Shown here in pieces: positions 34,283 through 43,478 of a stretch of 64,000 bases of DNA; within the stretch, counting starts at the first letter, position 1, and each line of letters opens with the position of its first letter. The DNA is from Mycolicibacterium tusciae. Lineage in GTDB: Bacteria; Actinomycetota; Actinomycetes; Mycobacteriales; Mycobacteriaceae. The stretch is taken from the NCBI RefSeq assembly GCF_002086795.1, contig NZ_MVIM01000014.1, positions 85,871 to 149,870 on the forward strand, in the 5' to 3' direction. A model generated the notes under the pieces. That model was not told where the DNA came from. It searched no databases and saw only the letters and a program-made list of their open reading frames with translations. The position numbers were made by a program, and so were the translations under genes.

Positions 34283-35320
34283 TTAGATCTGCCAGTCTTG
34301 TGCGCCGTCATTTTGGTTGTAGGGGCCGCCATTGGTGTTCTTGATGACCACAGGATCGCCGCTGCCGAAGTTGTCGAAGAACCACTGCGCGTTGGCGGGG
34401 CTGAGATTGATGCAGCCGTGGCTGACGTTCTCCTCGCCCTGTGAGCCCACCGACCATGGTGCGCTGTGCACGAAGATGCCGCTGTTGTCGATGCGGACGG
34501 CGTCTTGAACTTTGAGCTTGTACCCTTCGGGAGAGTCGACCGGCACACCGTACGTGGAGGAGTCCATCACCATGTCTGCAAACTTCTCCAGCACGTAGTA
34601 GGTTCCGTTCTTGGTTTCGTAGCCCTTCTTTCCCAATGACACTGGGAACGTCTTCGCCAGCTTTCCGTTGCGCACGATCTGCATCTGGTGAGTCTTGTCG
34701 TCGATGGTGGCCACCAGCGATTCACCGGTGCGGAAGCTGGACTTGGCGCCACTCGCATCGATGCTCACCGACGTGTTGGCTGGCCAGAAATCTATTGGCC
34801 GCCAACGAACTTGGGTGTCGCTCATCCAGTAGAACTTGCCGGGCACCGGTGGGCTGGACGAAATGTGGATAGCTTGTTCGGCCATCGGCCGGTCGGCGAT
34901 GGGCCGCGAGAAGTTGATGATGATCGGCTTGGCAACACCAACCATCGAGCCGTTGACCGGATTGAACGTCGGCGGCGCGAACACCGGCTGACCGACATAT
35001 GGTGTCGGATTCTGTCCTGCCGGGGTCCCTTCCGGGATCGGTTGGGATGCCGCTGCTAGTGGGCCGGCCAGGGGCGGCACGAACGGGTTTGGCGGTGCGA
35101 GCGGATCTGCAGGCGCGGGCGGCGGGAATACGAACGGATTGGCCGGAGGCGGGGGAGCGAGCGGGTCACTGGGCGGCGCCGGCGCGGCAGCCGGATCGAT
35201 GGGGGCCGGGGGCGGTGGCGGCACATCGGGCTGTGCCAGCGCAGATCGGCTGCCAATCGCCAGGGCCAGCCCGACCATGACGATCGCTGCGACGAGCCTG
35301 TACCTGGTGTGCTTGCGCAT
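34283..35320 (-). CDS. L,D-transpeptidase, Pro-rich (LdtMt4-like)
   Basis: A 345-residue exported L,D-transpeptidase that makes 3-3 cross-links in peptidoglycan. A signal peptide ends near SALAQP, a Pro/Ala-rich linker of about 80 residues follows, then an Ig-like bacterial domain (VNGSMVGVAKPIIINFSRPI) and the YkuD domain with the active site VSHGCINLSPANAQWFF. The Pro-rich linker and size fit mycobacterial Rv0192 (LdtMt4) best. Start at ATG 35320 because GGAGGTGACA lies just upstream. A TACGT-N7-TAGTA dyad lies 84 bases further upstream. Confidence 0.88.
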   Translation of the reverse strand: MRKHTRYRLVAAIVMVGLALAIGSRSALAQPDVPPPPPAPIDPAAAPAPPSDPLAPPPPANPFVFPPPAPADPLAPPNPFVPPLAGPLAAASQPIPEGTPAGQNPTPYVGQPVFAPPTFNPVNGSMVGVAKPIIINFSRPIADRPMAEQAIHISSSPPVPGKFYWMSDTQVRWRPIDFWPANTSVSIDASGAKSSFRTGESLVATIDDKTHQMQIVRNGKLAKTFPVSLGKKGYETKNGTYYVLEKFADMVMDSSTYGVPVDSPEGYKLKVQDAVRIDNSGIFVHSAPWSVGSQGEENVSHGCINLSPANAQWFFDNFGSGDPVVIKNTNGGPYNQNDGAQDWQI

Positions 35321-35403
35321 TGTCACCTCCGGGTCTACACGAAGCGTTGTCGAGTGTCGTACGGTGCACAGACCGCGATGCCTTCGGGGGCCAGTCTACT
35401 GTG

Positions 35404-35420
35404 TACGTACGCGGCTAGTA
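35404..35420. promoter_or_regulatory. BlaI-type dyad before LdtMt4-like gene
   Basis: TACGT-ACGCGGC-TAGTA, overlapping the palindrome GTACGTAC and flanked by an outer TCTACT/AGTAGA pair (35395-35422). Upstream of the - strand L,D-transpeptidase. Confidence 0.55.
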
Positions 35421-35536
35421 GATGAAGTGGGCGGCGTCGTTTGGGCGCAGACCGCGCGGCGCATCGTTGGTTCTATGCTATCGGGCTCGGCAAACCGACA
35501 ACTTGGGGGCATTTCGTCACAGGTAGGCTCGCTCGC

Positions 35537-36956
35537 TCACCTGGGGTCAGTGGTGACGAACTGATTTGGGCGATCGGCGAAGGCCTGCTTGCAGGTCTCG
35601 CTGCAGAACGCGAATGTCCTTTCAGCCCAGTATAATTGGGCTGCCACATCGGCGGGATGTAGCATCATGCCACACACAGGGTCAGTCGTGCGGTCTGAGC
35701 GGCTCCGGATGCGTCGCCGGACTTCGACAAGACAGATTGGATCGTGAATCCCCTTGAGTCGCTGCGGGGGCAGTGCAGTGAAGTCGGCTTCAGGGTGAGG
35801 TCCGGCCGCGTCGCGGAGGTCTTCAGTGATCAGAAACTGGCCTACAGCGCCGACCGACGCTACGCGTGCGGCGAGATTGATTGTGCCGCCGACATAATCG
35901 CCTTCACGGTAGAGAACCGTGCCGCTATGCGCGCCGATATGTAGCGCTGGAAATTGAGGTTCTGCGTCGACGAAGCGGTCCATCGCCAGGCCAAAGGCGA
36001 TAGCGTCGGCGGGCTGGGCGAACATCAGCATGTACTCGTCGCCGATCTGTTTAAGTACCCCTCGGTGTCGCGATGCCCTGCTGCGCACGGTGATGCTGAA
36101 TCTGCGCAAAACGTCGGCCGCCGCATGGTCGCCCATGGTTGCGGTCAGCGAGGTAAAGCTGGCCAGATCGACGAAAAGCACCGTCGCCCGTTCCTCCCCG
36201 GGTGTGGTCGAGGGCGGGGTGGTCGGCTCGGCAAGATGGCGCAGCAGGTCTTCACGGTTGGCGCGCTGATATGCCCGCCGAAGGAAGTACATGACGGTGG
36301 GGTCGACGAGGTCCAGCAGTGGCTTGCCGACACCCTCGCTGGCCGCCAGCAGCTCCGGGCCAGTGAGTCCCTGGGCTCGGAACCGTTCATGGACGTAATC
36401 ATGATAGGTGCGCACGATAGCGTCGGCCAGGCGATCGGTGGCGTCCGCGAACACGCGGATCAGCTGCATCAAAGCATCGCTGGGCATCCCGAGTGCCAGC
36501 GCTTTGACGAGCACTTGCAAAGTTGCGACGTCAGATTCTGTTCCGGCGCCGACGTCGTTCCAGTCCAGAATTTCGGCCAGTTCACTGATCACTGTGTCGT
36601 CGAGGCCTAGCTGTAATGACCAGGCAGGTTGTGAACGGCGTGGAATCGCCGACTGATACCAGTTCGTCAAATGTGCCCAGCAGATCGCCCTGGCTAGCGA
36701 TCGCCGCCGCAAGGTGGTCGTCACTGACGCCGCGGGTGCGCGCGAACTGGATCAACCTCACCCGGTGCAGAGAGTCGGGTTCGAAATGTCCATCCGGTCG
36801 GCGGTGGAGCAACTCGGTATCGGCATACCCACGAATGCGGGCCTCGGATTCCCCGGCGGCAGCCGCTAGTTTGTCCAGACTCCAGGGTCCCGACGCAGCA
36901 TTCTTGCGGCGTCGGCCTACTCGCGGTGGGTCATGCTCATTGTGCGTCGAAGGCAT
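35537..36956 (-). pseudogene. class III adenylate/guanylate cyclase with MerR-like HTH and YHS domain, frameshifted
   Basis: Read together, two frames give one protein of about 470 residues. Part 1, from ATG 36956: a MerR-like HTH (WSLDKLAAAAGESEARIRGY, LLHRRPDGHFEPDSLHRVRL). Near 36631 one extra base shifts the frame. Part 2 continues LGLDDTVISELAEILDWNDV, then the cyclase catalytic domain (ATVLFVDLASFTSLTA, HRGVLKQIGDEYMLMF, YVGGTINLAARVA), and ends with a YHS metal-binding domain (TDPVCGMMLHPADVA, FCSETCKQAF). Cyclases with a YHS tail are a mycobacterial type. It is probably inactive unless the shift is a sequencing error. Its 5' end overlaps the previous gene. Confidence 0.7.
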
Positions 36957-37785
36957 AGAAGGCCTCGAACGTCGTTCCATTATCGCTCGAGCGGTGAATA
37001 CCGTTATCGGTGGCAACGAACACCAGGCCGCGGCCAGCCGCCAGCACAGCCTGCGTTTGCTCACCCAAGGCGCGCCGCGCTTGCCACGTGGCGCCCGAAT
37101 CCTGGCTTGCATACACCGTCCCAAAGGGATCGATTCCGATCACAGGGCCGTCCTCAGGCCAGCTCAACAAGGCCAGCTGGGGTTGGGCACCGACCGGTGT
37201 GAACGTCTTGGCCCGGTCGAGGCTGCGCGCAAGTCCATCGGCGGTCGTCGCCAGAACCTCATTCGCGTTGTGCGGTGAGACCGCAATGTCGACAGCGCTG
37301 ATCGCGGCGCGTTGATCCCAGGCGCGTTTATCAGCGCTGACCATCACAGTCTGGGTGCGGCTGTTGAGGCCGTAGACCAGCCCGTGCCGGTAATCGAGCG
37401 CATGGAAATCAGCCTCGCCGGCCATCGACACCGAGGTCCACGATTGGCCGCCATCTGTGGTCTCGATCAAACCGAGGTGCGGCGGCGCGTCACGATCGTT
37501 CTCGCCGGGATGTCCGCTGCCGAGGAAGTGGTCGGGTCCGGCAACGGTGAAGCCCATGAAGTCCTGCACGACACCACCGACGAGTTCGGGATCGCGCTCG
37601 TTGGCGATCCGGTACACACCGAAATGTGTGCCCGCATACAGCGCTCCGTCGGCCGGATTGATGCCTAGGCCGTGGATGTGGGCCAGACCTCTGCTGTCGG
37701 GTTGGCTGGATGTCGTGCCGCTGTTGGAACACGCGCCGACCAACAGCATCGTCACCGCCAACAGGGCAACGAGCGTTGACCGCAT
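36937..37785 (-). CDS. exported BNR/sialidase-like beta-propeller lipoprotein
   Basis: A 282-residue lipoprotein from ATG 37785 with GAGGTGAG upstream. Lipobox LLVGAC near residue 19. The mature part reads as repeats of a beta-propeller: GLAHIHGLGINPADGALYAG, LIETTDGGQSWTSV (Asp-box), VYASQDSGATWQARRAL (Asp-box), IHRSSDNGTTFEAF (Asp-box). This matches F510_1955-type glycosyl-hydrolase-like proteins often found near copper genes; no catalytic residues can be named. It lies 41 bases after the ldtB-like gene and overlaps the cyclase. Confidence 0.75.
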   Translation of the reverse strand: MRSTLVALLAVTMLLVGACSNSGTTSSQPDSRGLAHIHGLGINPADGALYAGTHFGVYRIANERDPELVGGVVQDFMGFTVAGPDHFLGSGHPGENDRDAPPHLGLIETTDGGQSWTSVSMAGEADFHALDYRHGLVYGLNSRTQTVMVSADKRAWDQRAAISAVDIAVSPHNANEVLATTADGLARSLDRAKTFTPVGAQPQLALLSWPEDGPVIGIDPFGTVYASQDSGATWQARRALGEQTQAVLAAGRGLVFVATDNGIHRSSDNGTTFEAFYAFDAQ

Positions 37786-37826
37786 GCTCACCTCGTTCCA
37801 AGCCAAGGATTCGCCGATGGGCGGCA

Positions 37827-39047
37827 TCAGAGGTTTGCGTTGCCTGTTCGCCACTGCTCCCATGGGATGTTCCAGTCCCCGAGACCGTCGGTCCCCGACA
37901 GCGTCGGGCCCACGGTGTTGACGACCTCGACGATGTCGCCGCGTTTGGTGTTGTCGTAGAACCAGATCGCGTTGGCGGGGCTCACGTTGAGGCAGCCGTG
38001 GCTCACGTTGGTGCGGCCCTGGCTGCCCATTGACCACGGCGCTGAATGCACATAGATGCCGCTGTAGGACATCTGCGTGGCCCAATCCACATCGAGGCGG
38101 TAACCCTCCGGCGAGTTGACGGGCACACCGTAGGTCGACGAGTCCATGATCAGGTGCGAATACCGGTCACCGATGATGTAGGCGCCATTATCGGTAGGCG
38201 TGCTGTCCTTGCCCATCGAGAGCGGCATGGTTCTGACCACTTCACCGTTGCGCCGCACGGTCAGCGTCTTGGTGCTGTCATCAGCCGTGGCGATGACTAC
38301 GTCGCCGATGCTGAACCGGGTGGTGATGTCCTCCTGCCCGAAAAGGCCATCACCGAGATCCACCCCGTAGGTGTTGACCGCCACCTCGACCTTAGTTCCG
38401 GGCTTCCAGTATTCGGCTGGGCGCCAACGCACTTCGCGGCTGTTGAGCCAGTAGAACGCGCCTTCTACTGGCGGGTTGGTCGTCACCTTGATGGCCTTCT
38501 GCGCCGCCAACCGGTTGGGGATGTCCTCATCGAAGCGGACCGCGATGGGCTGGCCGACACCCACCACCTCACCGTCATTCGGCATGACGTAGGGCATCGT
38601 CAGGTTCTCCGGCGACTGCGTCTCAAATGTCATGCTATGGCGCGCCACGCCGCCGAGTCCGAGCGCCTCGGCGTTGAGCGTGTATTGCTTGTTGTAGCCC
38701 AACGCCTCGGTCGTTGCCCACGTGAGTCCATCCGGGCTCAGCTGCCCGTCGACCAGATTGCCCTCTTCGTTGACCATGCTGACCGCGCCCAGCACGCCGT
38801 CGCCGGCGGCGACGGTGACAGGGGAATCCACAGGAACGCCGACGGCGCCATCGCTCACCGACGCTTGCAGCCGGGGCACCAACAGGTCGCTGTATGGATC
38901 GCCCTTGTCCGCAATCACCTGAGGCGCCGGAGCAGACGCGTTGCTGCTGCATGCACCGAGCGCCAATGCCAGAGCGGAGCCCGCCGCCACGGCGATCAGC
39001 CAGAACCGGTAACCCCGTCGGCGTGTTACCGAACCGCGCTGCCGCAT
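37827..39047 (-). CDS. ldtB: L,D-transpeptidase LdtB (LdtMt2)-like
   Basis: A 406-residue lipoprotein L,D-transpeptidase; M. tuberculosis LdtB has 408. Lipobox LALGAC, then the start of the mature protein IADKGDPYSDLLVPRLQASV, two Ig-like domains (VPVDSPVTVAAGDGVLGAVS; VMPNDGEVVGVGQPIAVRFD) and the YkuD domain with VSHGCLNVSPANAIWFYDN. Ends with GDWNIPWEQWRTGNANL, typical of LdtB. I chose ATG 39047 (GAGAGGGGAAGG upstream); the frame extends 41 codons further without support. LdtB is the main 3-3 cross-linking enzyme and confers beta-lactam tolerance in mycobacteria. A second, mobile copy is unusual. Confidence 0.9.
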   Translation of the reverse strand: MRQRGSVTRRRGYRFWLIAVAAGSALALALGACSSNASAPAPQVIADKGDPYSDLLVPRLQASVSDGAVGVPVDSPVTVAAGDGVLGAVSMVNEEGNLVDGQLSPDGLTWATTEALGYNKQYTLNAEALGLGGVARHSMTFETQSPENLTMPYVMPNDGEVVGVGQPIAVRFDEDIPNRLAAQKAIKVTTNPPVEGAFYWLNSREVRWRPAEYWKPGTKVEVAVNTYGVDLGDGLFGQEDITTRFSIGDVVIATADDSTKTLTVRRNGEVVRTMPLSMGKDSTPTDNGAYIIGDRYSHLIMDSSTYGVPVNSPEGYRLDVDWATQMSYSGIYVHSAPWSMGSQGRTNVSHGCLNVSPANAIWFYDNTKRGDIVEVVNTVGPTLSGTDGLGDWNIPWEQWRTGNANL

Positions 39048-39265
39048 CGCCCTTCCCCTCTCTGCTCGCTGCCAATCAAGCGGCAGCGATCGAGCAACTA
39101 CCGTGCGCCCACGCCAGCACTGCGCACCGCCATGGTCACCTCCAGAGTTACCGTCCCGTATATGGCTCAACTAGTCCTTCGTTAAAGATTCGGTAAAGCT
39201 TTCCCGATCGGCCATTTGCCTGCGCCGAATGTCGTCCGCGCAGCAGCCGAGCTGGCCCTGCGGTC

Positions 39266-39282
39266 TACTATCTGTGTACGTA
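39266..39282. promoter_or_regulatory. BlaI-type dyad between ldtB-like and DUF7373-like genes
   Basis: TACTA-TCTGTGT-ACGTA. It overlaps a perfect TGTACGTACA palindrome. 219 bases before the ldtB-like start and 198 bases before the divergent gene. Confidence 0.5.
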
Positions 39283-39403
39283 CATACTAGCGTTTCGACA
39301 GGGGAACCCTATTGGGCGCCCTGCACCTTTTCAGAATGCCTGGCATGGGTCACCGCAGTGCGGCGGCAAGCATTACGGCCGTGAATGACTGGCCGCTGCT
39401 GTC

Positions 39404-39420
39404 TAATAGCTAGAATAGTA
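39404..39420. promoter_or_regulatory. BlaI-type dyad before DUF7373-like gene
   Basis: TAATA-GCTAGAA-TAGTA, one mismatch in the left arm. 60 bases before the ATG at 39480. Confidence 0.4.
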
Positions 39421-39479
39421 TGTAGCTGCAGCGTATTTCATGTGGGCACATGTGAGATCCGCGGTCTGTCGACGCGACA

Positions 39480-40274
39480 ATGGGGGACTGGGATTCCGCA
39501 GAACGCGTCGAGGTCTGCACGTGCCGGGCGGTGAGGTGTGGTGAATGCGGCCGACTACCTGGTTGCCTGGGCAACGCTGTACTTCGACTGAGTGACTCAG
39601 AGTCGGCGGCCGCGGCGGTCTCCGACCTACGGGCAACGAAATTGACCGAGCCGACCAACTGGACCTCGCCACAACGAGTCTTGGTTCCCGGAGACCCCGA
39701 TGTGCTGGCGATCGGCTACACCGTCGTGGACCCCGAGACGGGACGTCAGCGGGTCGCTATGCGTTCCTTTGCTTTTTACGGTTCGGATGTGCTTACCCAG
39801 GTGGTCCGAGTGGTTGGCGGCCTGGCGCCGGCGGCACAGCTTGTTGTAAAAACCATCAACGTGCAACGTGTGATCATCGACCGGTTTCCGGCGACCGATC
39901 CAGCAGACTTCGCCGAGATCTCGCTCGATCCCACCGGCTTGTTGGCACGTACCCTGCTTCTGTCGCCGGAGGAGGCGGCGCCGGTTCAAAATGCGCGTTA
40001 CGGCAAACGTGGGGCATTGCATTTCCAAACCGACCCGATCTGGTCGTCTGCCTTGTTCGACGAGACGGTCATGGACTTAGCGGCCAGGGCCAAGACGAAC
40101 GTATACCGCCTGTCAGACGGTTACGCCGCACTGGTGATGGTCGACGAATTCGCCGCTGATGCCCAAGGCTCAGCTGGGAAACCCGTCGACGGCGTCGAAT
40201 TCATGCCGGTTAGTCACCGGGTATGGCGACAAACCGGTGGTGCGCAGCGGATGGTGCGCACCATCGAATCCTGA
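39480..40274 (+). CDS. DUF7373-like exported protein, 5' truncated
   Basis: 264 codons. From about residue 38 it reads as the C-terminal two thirds of a mycobacterial DUF7373-like lipoprotein: LRATKLTEPTNWTSPQRVLV, VPGDPDVLAIGYTVVDPETG, and a long beta-rich end. The first 37 residues (Cys- and Arg-rich) are unlike the family, and another frame at 39541 encodes NAADYLVAWATLYFD, which would fit just before. So a frameshift has probably cut off the true N-terminus and signal peptide. Function of the family is unknown. It follows a possible dyad. Confidence 0.5.
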   Translation: MGDWDSAERVEVCTCRAVRCGECGRLPGCLGNAVLRLSDSESAAAAVSDLRATKLTEPTNWTSPQRVLVPGDPDVLAIGYTVVDPETGRQRVAMRSFAFYGSDVLTQVVRVVGGLAPAAQLVVKTINVQRVIIDRFPATDPADFAEISLDPTGLLARTLLLSPEEAAPVQNARYGKRGALHFQTDPIWSSALFDETVMDLAARAKTNVYRLSDGYAALVMVDEFAADAQGSAGKPVDGVEFMPVSHRVWRQTGGAQRMVRTIES

Positions 40275-40495
40275 GCACAGCGTCGGCGACGCGAGTCGGA
40301 TTCCGCGCCGTCACCCATGAAGCGACGTTGCATCCTCACAGGCGGCAACATTCGTCACGGCGACGCTGCGCCGCCGTCCTCGCGCCAGTAGGCCGTCGCC
40401 GCCTCCGGATAGAGGGGACCCGCGCGAGCGGCGTTACTACAAGCGCTCGCCAAGTTCCCACTCTGCATAGACAACTCCGATGCCATTTCGTAACC

Positions 40496-40512
40496 TATTC
40501 GAGACTTACGTA
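40496..40512. promoter_or_regulatory. very weak BlaI-type dyad before ripC-like gene
   Basis: TATTC-GAGACTT-ACGTA: the right arm is exact but the left has two mismatches. Listed only because it lies 42 bases before the start, the distance seen at the better sites. Confidence 0.2.
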
Positions 40513-40553
40513 CTTCCACCGGACTTCGGCCACCGCAGTTAAGGATCGTCTGC

Positions 40554-41666
40554 TTGAAACTCGATCGCAAAGAGCGCATGGGTCCTTCGTCAGGGCGGTG
40601 GCTACTTGGCACGCTTGCATCGCTTTCGGTCTTGGGGTCAATGGTGGCCGCCGATGTGAGCGCAGATCCAGCCGCCGACGCGTTAGCCAGGCTTAACGAG
40701 TTGTCCCGCACGGCCGAACAGACGACTGAGGCGATGCACTCGGCGCAGATAGACCTTGACGCCAAATTGGCCGCCCGGCAGGCCGCCGAGCAGCGCCAGA
40801 CCGCCGACGAGGCGGCACTGGAATTGGCTAAGGCTGAGCTGACTGGGTATCAAGGCGCCGTCGACAAGGTCGCGGTCACCATGTATGTGGGCGGCCGGCC
40901 CGACGGTGTATCAGCGATGTTGACCGCCGAATCTCCGCAACAGCTGATTGATCAGCTGGCTCTCGAGCAAGCGATGGCCACCGAGATGACCGAACGGATG
41001 CGGGCTTTTCGAAAAGCCAACGAGCGGGCCGTGTTGGCGGCCCAAGCCTCAGCGGCATCAGCCGAAGCAGCGCGTGCCGCCGCGGAGCAGGCGGCCGCGG
41101 TCCGCGCGCAGCTGCAGTCCAAGCAAAGCGACCTGCAGCGTCAGATCGTCGCGGTGAAGGCGCAGTACGACGCTTTGACTCCCGATCAGCGCACCGCCTT
41201 GGCCGATCCCGGCCCGCCGCCCCCGCCATTGCCTGCAGCACCGGCACCAGCTGACCCGGCGATTGTCGCGATGCCCGGTCAGCCGCCCGTCGAGAACGCC
41301 GTGCCGCCGGCCGTGCCGGGCGGTGAGGGAGCTGCTGTGGTGCAGGCGGCGTTGTCGCGGGTGGGCTCGCCGTATTCGTGGGGTGCGACCGGGCCGAATG
41401 CCTTCGACTGCTCGGGGCTGATCAAGTGGGCCTTTCTGCAGAACGGCAAGTCGCTACCGCGGTCGAGCCAGGCTCTGGCCCAGGGAGGTCAACCGGTCGC
41501 GATCTCAGACCTGCAACCTGGGGACATCGTGACGTTCTACTCCGATGTCTCTCATGCCGGCATCTATATTGGTGAAGGGATGATGGTGCACGCCTCGACC
41601 TACGGCACACCGGTGAAGGTGTCGCCCATTGCGAACGCTCCATTCCACAACGCGCGCCGCTACTAG
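40554..41666 (+). CDS. ripC: RipC-like NlpC/P60 peptidoglycan endopeptidase
   Basis: A 370-residue exported hydrolase; M. tuberculosis RipC (Rv2190c) is 385. Signal sequence (LLGTLASLSVLGSMVAADV), then a long Ala/Gln-rich coiled coil (LNELSRTAEQTTEAMHSAQI onward to residue 220), a Pro-rich hinge, and the NlpC/P60 domain with Cys in FDCSGLIKWAF, His in VSHAGIYIG and VHASTYG. The TTG start at 40554 gives MKLDRKER, similar to the RipC start, with AAGGAT upstream; ATG 40578 is the alternative. It cleaves the stem peptide of peptidoglycan in cell division or remodelling. The coiled coil fits FtsEX-type activation. Confidence 0.87.
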   Translation: MKLDRKERMGPSSGRWLLGTLASLSVLGSMVAADVSADPAADALARLNELSRTAEQTTEAMHSAQIDLDAKLAARQAAEQRQTADEAALELAKAELTGYQGAVDKVAVTMYVGGRPDGVSAMLTAESPQQLIDQLALEQAMATEMTERMRAFRKANERAVLAAQASAASAEAARAAAEQAAAVRAQLQSKQSDLQRQIVAVKAQYDALTPDQRTALADPGPPPPPLPAAPAPADPAIVAMPGQPPVENAVPPAVPGGEGAAVVQAALSRVGSPYSWGATGPNAFDCSGLIKWAFLQNGKSLPRSSQALAQGGQPVAISDLQPGDIVTFYSDVSHAGIYIGEGMMVHASTYGTPVKVSPIANAPFHNARRY

Positions 41667-41677
41667 CAGCGCGGTAG

Positions 41678-41977
41678 TCAACCGCGGAAGAAGTCGGCGG
41701 TGCGCTGAGTCCATGTCTGGACGTCATCGACGGTGCGGTTGTCGGCGGCCTCGAGGAGATCGAGAAGATCGTCGTGTTCGAAGGGTAGTCGGCGGGTGTC
41801 GACCGGCCGGTGGAGTGTCCGTGCCCACGCTGGTCGTAGGTGAGCAGGCGGCGATCTGCAGCGACGGCGTCGATGCCGAACAGCTGCAACACCCGCACGG
41901 CGGCCCTACTGGGCAGCGCGCCGTGGGCGTAGCCGACGCCCCGTCCGCGGCCGGCCGATGAGCTCGTAGGCAATCAT
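41678..41977 (-). pseudogene. alpha/beta-hydrolase remnant
   Basis: Short pieces in different frames: MIAYELIGR from ATG 41977, then VLQLFGIDAVAADRRLLTYD with QRGHGHSTGR (a hydrolase-like loop), then FEHDDLLDLLEAADNRTVDD and TADFFRG with a stop at 41678. Several frameshifts and missing catalytic parts. Family assignment is tentative. Confidence 0.4.
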
Positions 41978-42294
41978 TGCTCCGTCTGCGATGCTGCAAC
42001 TGTCACTCGACATAGGCCTCATCCGATACCCCTACAGGGCAAATATGCCAAACGCCGGCCGGATCGATTGCAATATCCCCAGCGCGATGGGCTTGATCGG
42101 GCCGAGGTCCGGCGCAACCAGCGGTCTTTACCGATTCTCCATCGAAAATCGAGCCGTCCCTTAGGTCTTGGTCCCATGCTGGTAGCCGACGAGTGGACAG
42201 CCAATCGCCGTTGATGCCCGGCATGCGCTCACCGGCGGGCGCATCGTCCACCAGGGACACAGTACGGCTGCCGATGACTAAGGAAGGAATTCGT

Positions 42295-42960
42295 GTGCAC
42301 ATCAAACGGTTCGTTACCATCGCTGCCTCTGCGGCGGCGGTCGCGGTGGCGTTGAGCGCCTGTAGCAACGACAACCCGCGGGGCGAGCATGACATGTCGT
42401 CCATGACGACCTCGGCTGCGGCGACGCCGGCACCCTCAACGCCGGCCGGTGGCGGTGCGCAGGCCCAGGCCCACAACGACGCGGACGTCAGCTTCGCGCA
42501 GGGAATGATCCCCCACCATCAACAGGCGATCGAGATGAGCGACATGCTGCTGGCCAAGCAGGGCATCGACCCGCGCGTGGTGTCGCTGGCCAACCAAATC
42601 AAGGCGGCTCAAGGGCCCGAAATCCAACAACTGCAGGGCTGGCTGACGGATTGGGGCGTGGCCACGACATCGCCCGGCGGCGGCATGCCCGGAATGCCAG
42701 GACATGACATGGGGGACATGAGCGGCGGCGGAGGCATGATGTCTGAGCAAGACATGGCCGCCCTGCGCGACGCGCAAGGTGTCGAGGCCAGCAGGCTGTT
42801 CTTGACGCAGATGACCGAGCACCACCAAGGCGCCATCACTATGGCGCAAACCGAGGTCGACAGCGGTCAGTTCGCGCCCGCAATCGAGATGGCGCGGTCG
42901 ATCATCTCCTCTCAGCAGGAGGAAATCGACACGATGCAGCAGATCCTCGGGTCACTGTAG
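42295..42960 (+). CDS. DUF305 lipoprotein (copper island type)
   Basis: A 221-residue lipoprotein from GTG 42295 with AAGGAAGGAA upstream. Lipobox LSAC near residue 22, a Met/Thr-rich linker (EHDMSSMTTSAA), then two DUF305 half-domains. Each has an HH motif: FAQGMIPHHQQAIEMSDMLL and FLTQMTEHHQGAITMAQTEV. Between them is a Met/Gly/His-rich loop (MPGMPGHDMGDMSGG), a likely Cu(I)-binding region. The family is common in copper and silver islands; its role is presumed metal binding outside the membrane. A decayed copy lies at 28862. A strong hairpin follows. Confidence 0.85.
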   Translation: MHIKRFVTIAASAAAVAVALSACSNDNPRGEHDMSSMTTSAAATPAPSTPAGGGAQAQAHNDADVSFAQGMIPHHQQAIEMSDMLLAKQGIDPRVVSLANQIKAAQGPEIQQLQGWLTDWGVATTSPGGGMPGMPGHDMGDMSGGGGMMSEQDMAALRDAQGVEASRLFLTQMTEHHQGAITMAQTEVDSGQFAPAIEMARSIISSQQEEIDTMQQILGSL

Positions 42961-42999
42961 GGCCGAGCCGCCAACCTGAGGCGGCGAACTTTCCTCCGT

Positions 43000-43035
43000 G
43001 TCCCCGTGCCGGTGTTGTCCCTCCGGCACGGGGAC
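43000..43035 (+). terminator. hairpin terminator after DUF305 gene
   Basis: Perfect 13-base inverted repeat (GTCCCCGTGCCGG and CCGGCACGGGGAC), ten-base loop, 40 bases after the stop. Confidence 0.75.
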
Positions 43036-43131
43036 CGCACTTTGGTGAGACCCACGTGGTGGCGGCCGGCGCTCGGACAGCCAACGCGTTTGTGCCACGG
43101 GCCGGCGGGTACCCACATTTCTGGAAGCCGA

Positions 43132-43146
43132 TACCCTACCTGGGTA
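43132..43146. promoter_or_regulatory. CsoR/RicR-type box, orphan
   Basis: TACCC-TACCT-GGGTA, exact fit to TACCC-N5-GGGTA, followed by a further GGGTA (43147-43151). Only an amidohydrolase remnant lies downstream and no small metallothionein-like frame was seen on either strand, so the controlled gene seems to be lost. Confidence 0.55.
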
Positions 43147-43184
43147 GGGTACGGCGCAATCCGAGGGAGTTGGTATGCGGCGGC

Positions 43185-43440
43185 CCGGTGGCCCAGCTGC
43201 GCCAACCGGCCGCGCAGTACTTTCAAACCAACATCTGATTCACTACCAGTGGCTACACCACTTTCCCGCCGCTGCAATGCGCGCAGTCGACAGTCGGCAT
43301 CAACCGGCTGATCTTCTCCGTCGACTCTCCCTACACCGACAACGCCTCGGCACGGGCGCTGCTCGATAGGGCGCCGGATCAGTCCCGCAGACCGCCAGAG
43401 GCTTGCGCGTGGCACCGTGGAGGCACTGCTGCGGGTGTGA
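43185..43440 (+). pseudogene. amidohydrolase C-terminal remnant
   Basis: The reading LRQPAAQYFQTNI is followed by an in-frame stop (TGA 43236-43238), then FTTSGYTTFPPLQCA, STVGINRLIFSVDSPYTDNA and LLDRAP. A frameshift leads to ISPADRQRLARGTVEALLRV and a stop at 43440. This is the end of an amidohydrolase-2 family protein (barrel strand with the Asp in FSVDSPY). The 5' two thirds are missing. Not functional. Confidence 0.75.
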
Positions 43441-43478
43441 GAACTCCATCCGCAGAACAATTTTGGATGCTTGAACGG

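Noticed and set aside
35100..35250. Pro/Ala repeat in the L,D-transpeptidase as a DNA repeat element
   Set aside because: It is the coding region of the Pro-rich linker of the exported enzyme; units are irregular.
38046..39185. 379-codon open frame on the + strand
   Set aside because: Antisense to the ldtB-like gene, with His/Arg/Gly-rich shadow composition.
43147..43260. Metallothionein (MymT-like) gene behind the copper box at 43132
   Set aside because: No short Cys-rich frame on either strand; the sequence reads as an amidohydrolase fragment.
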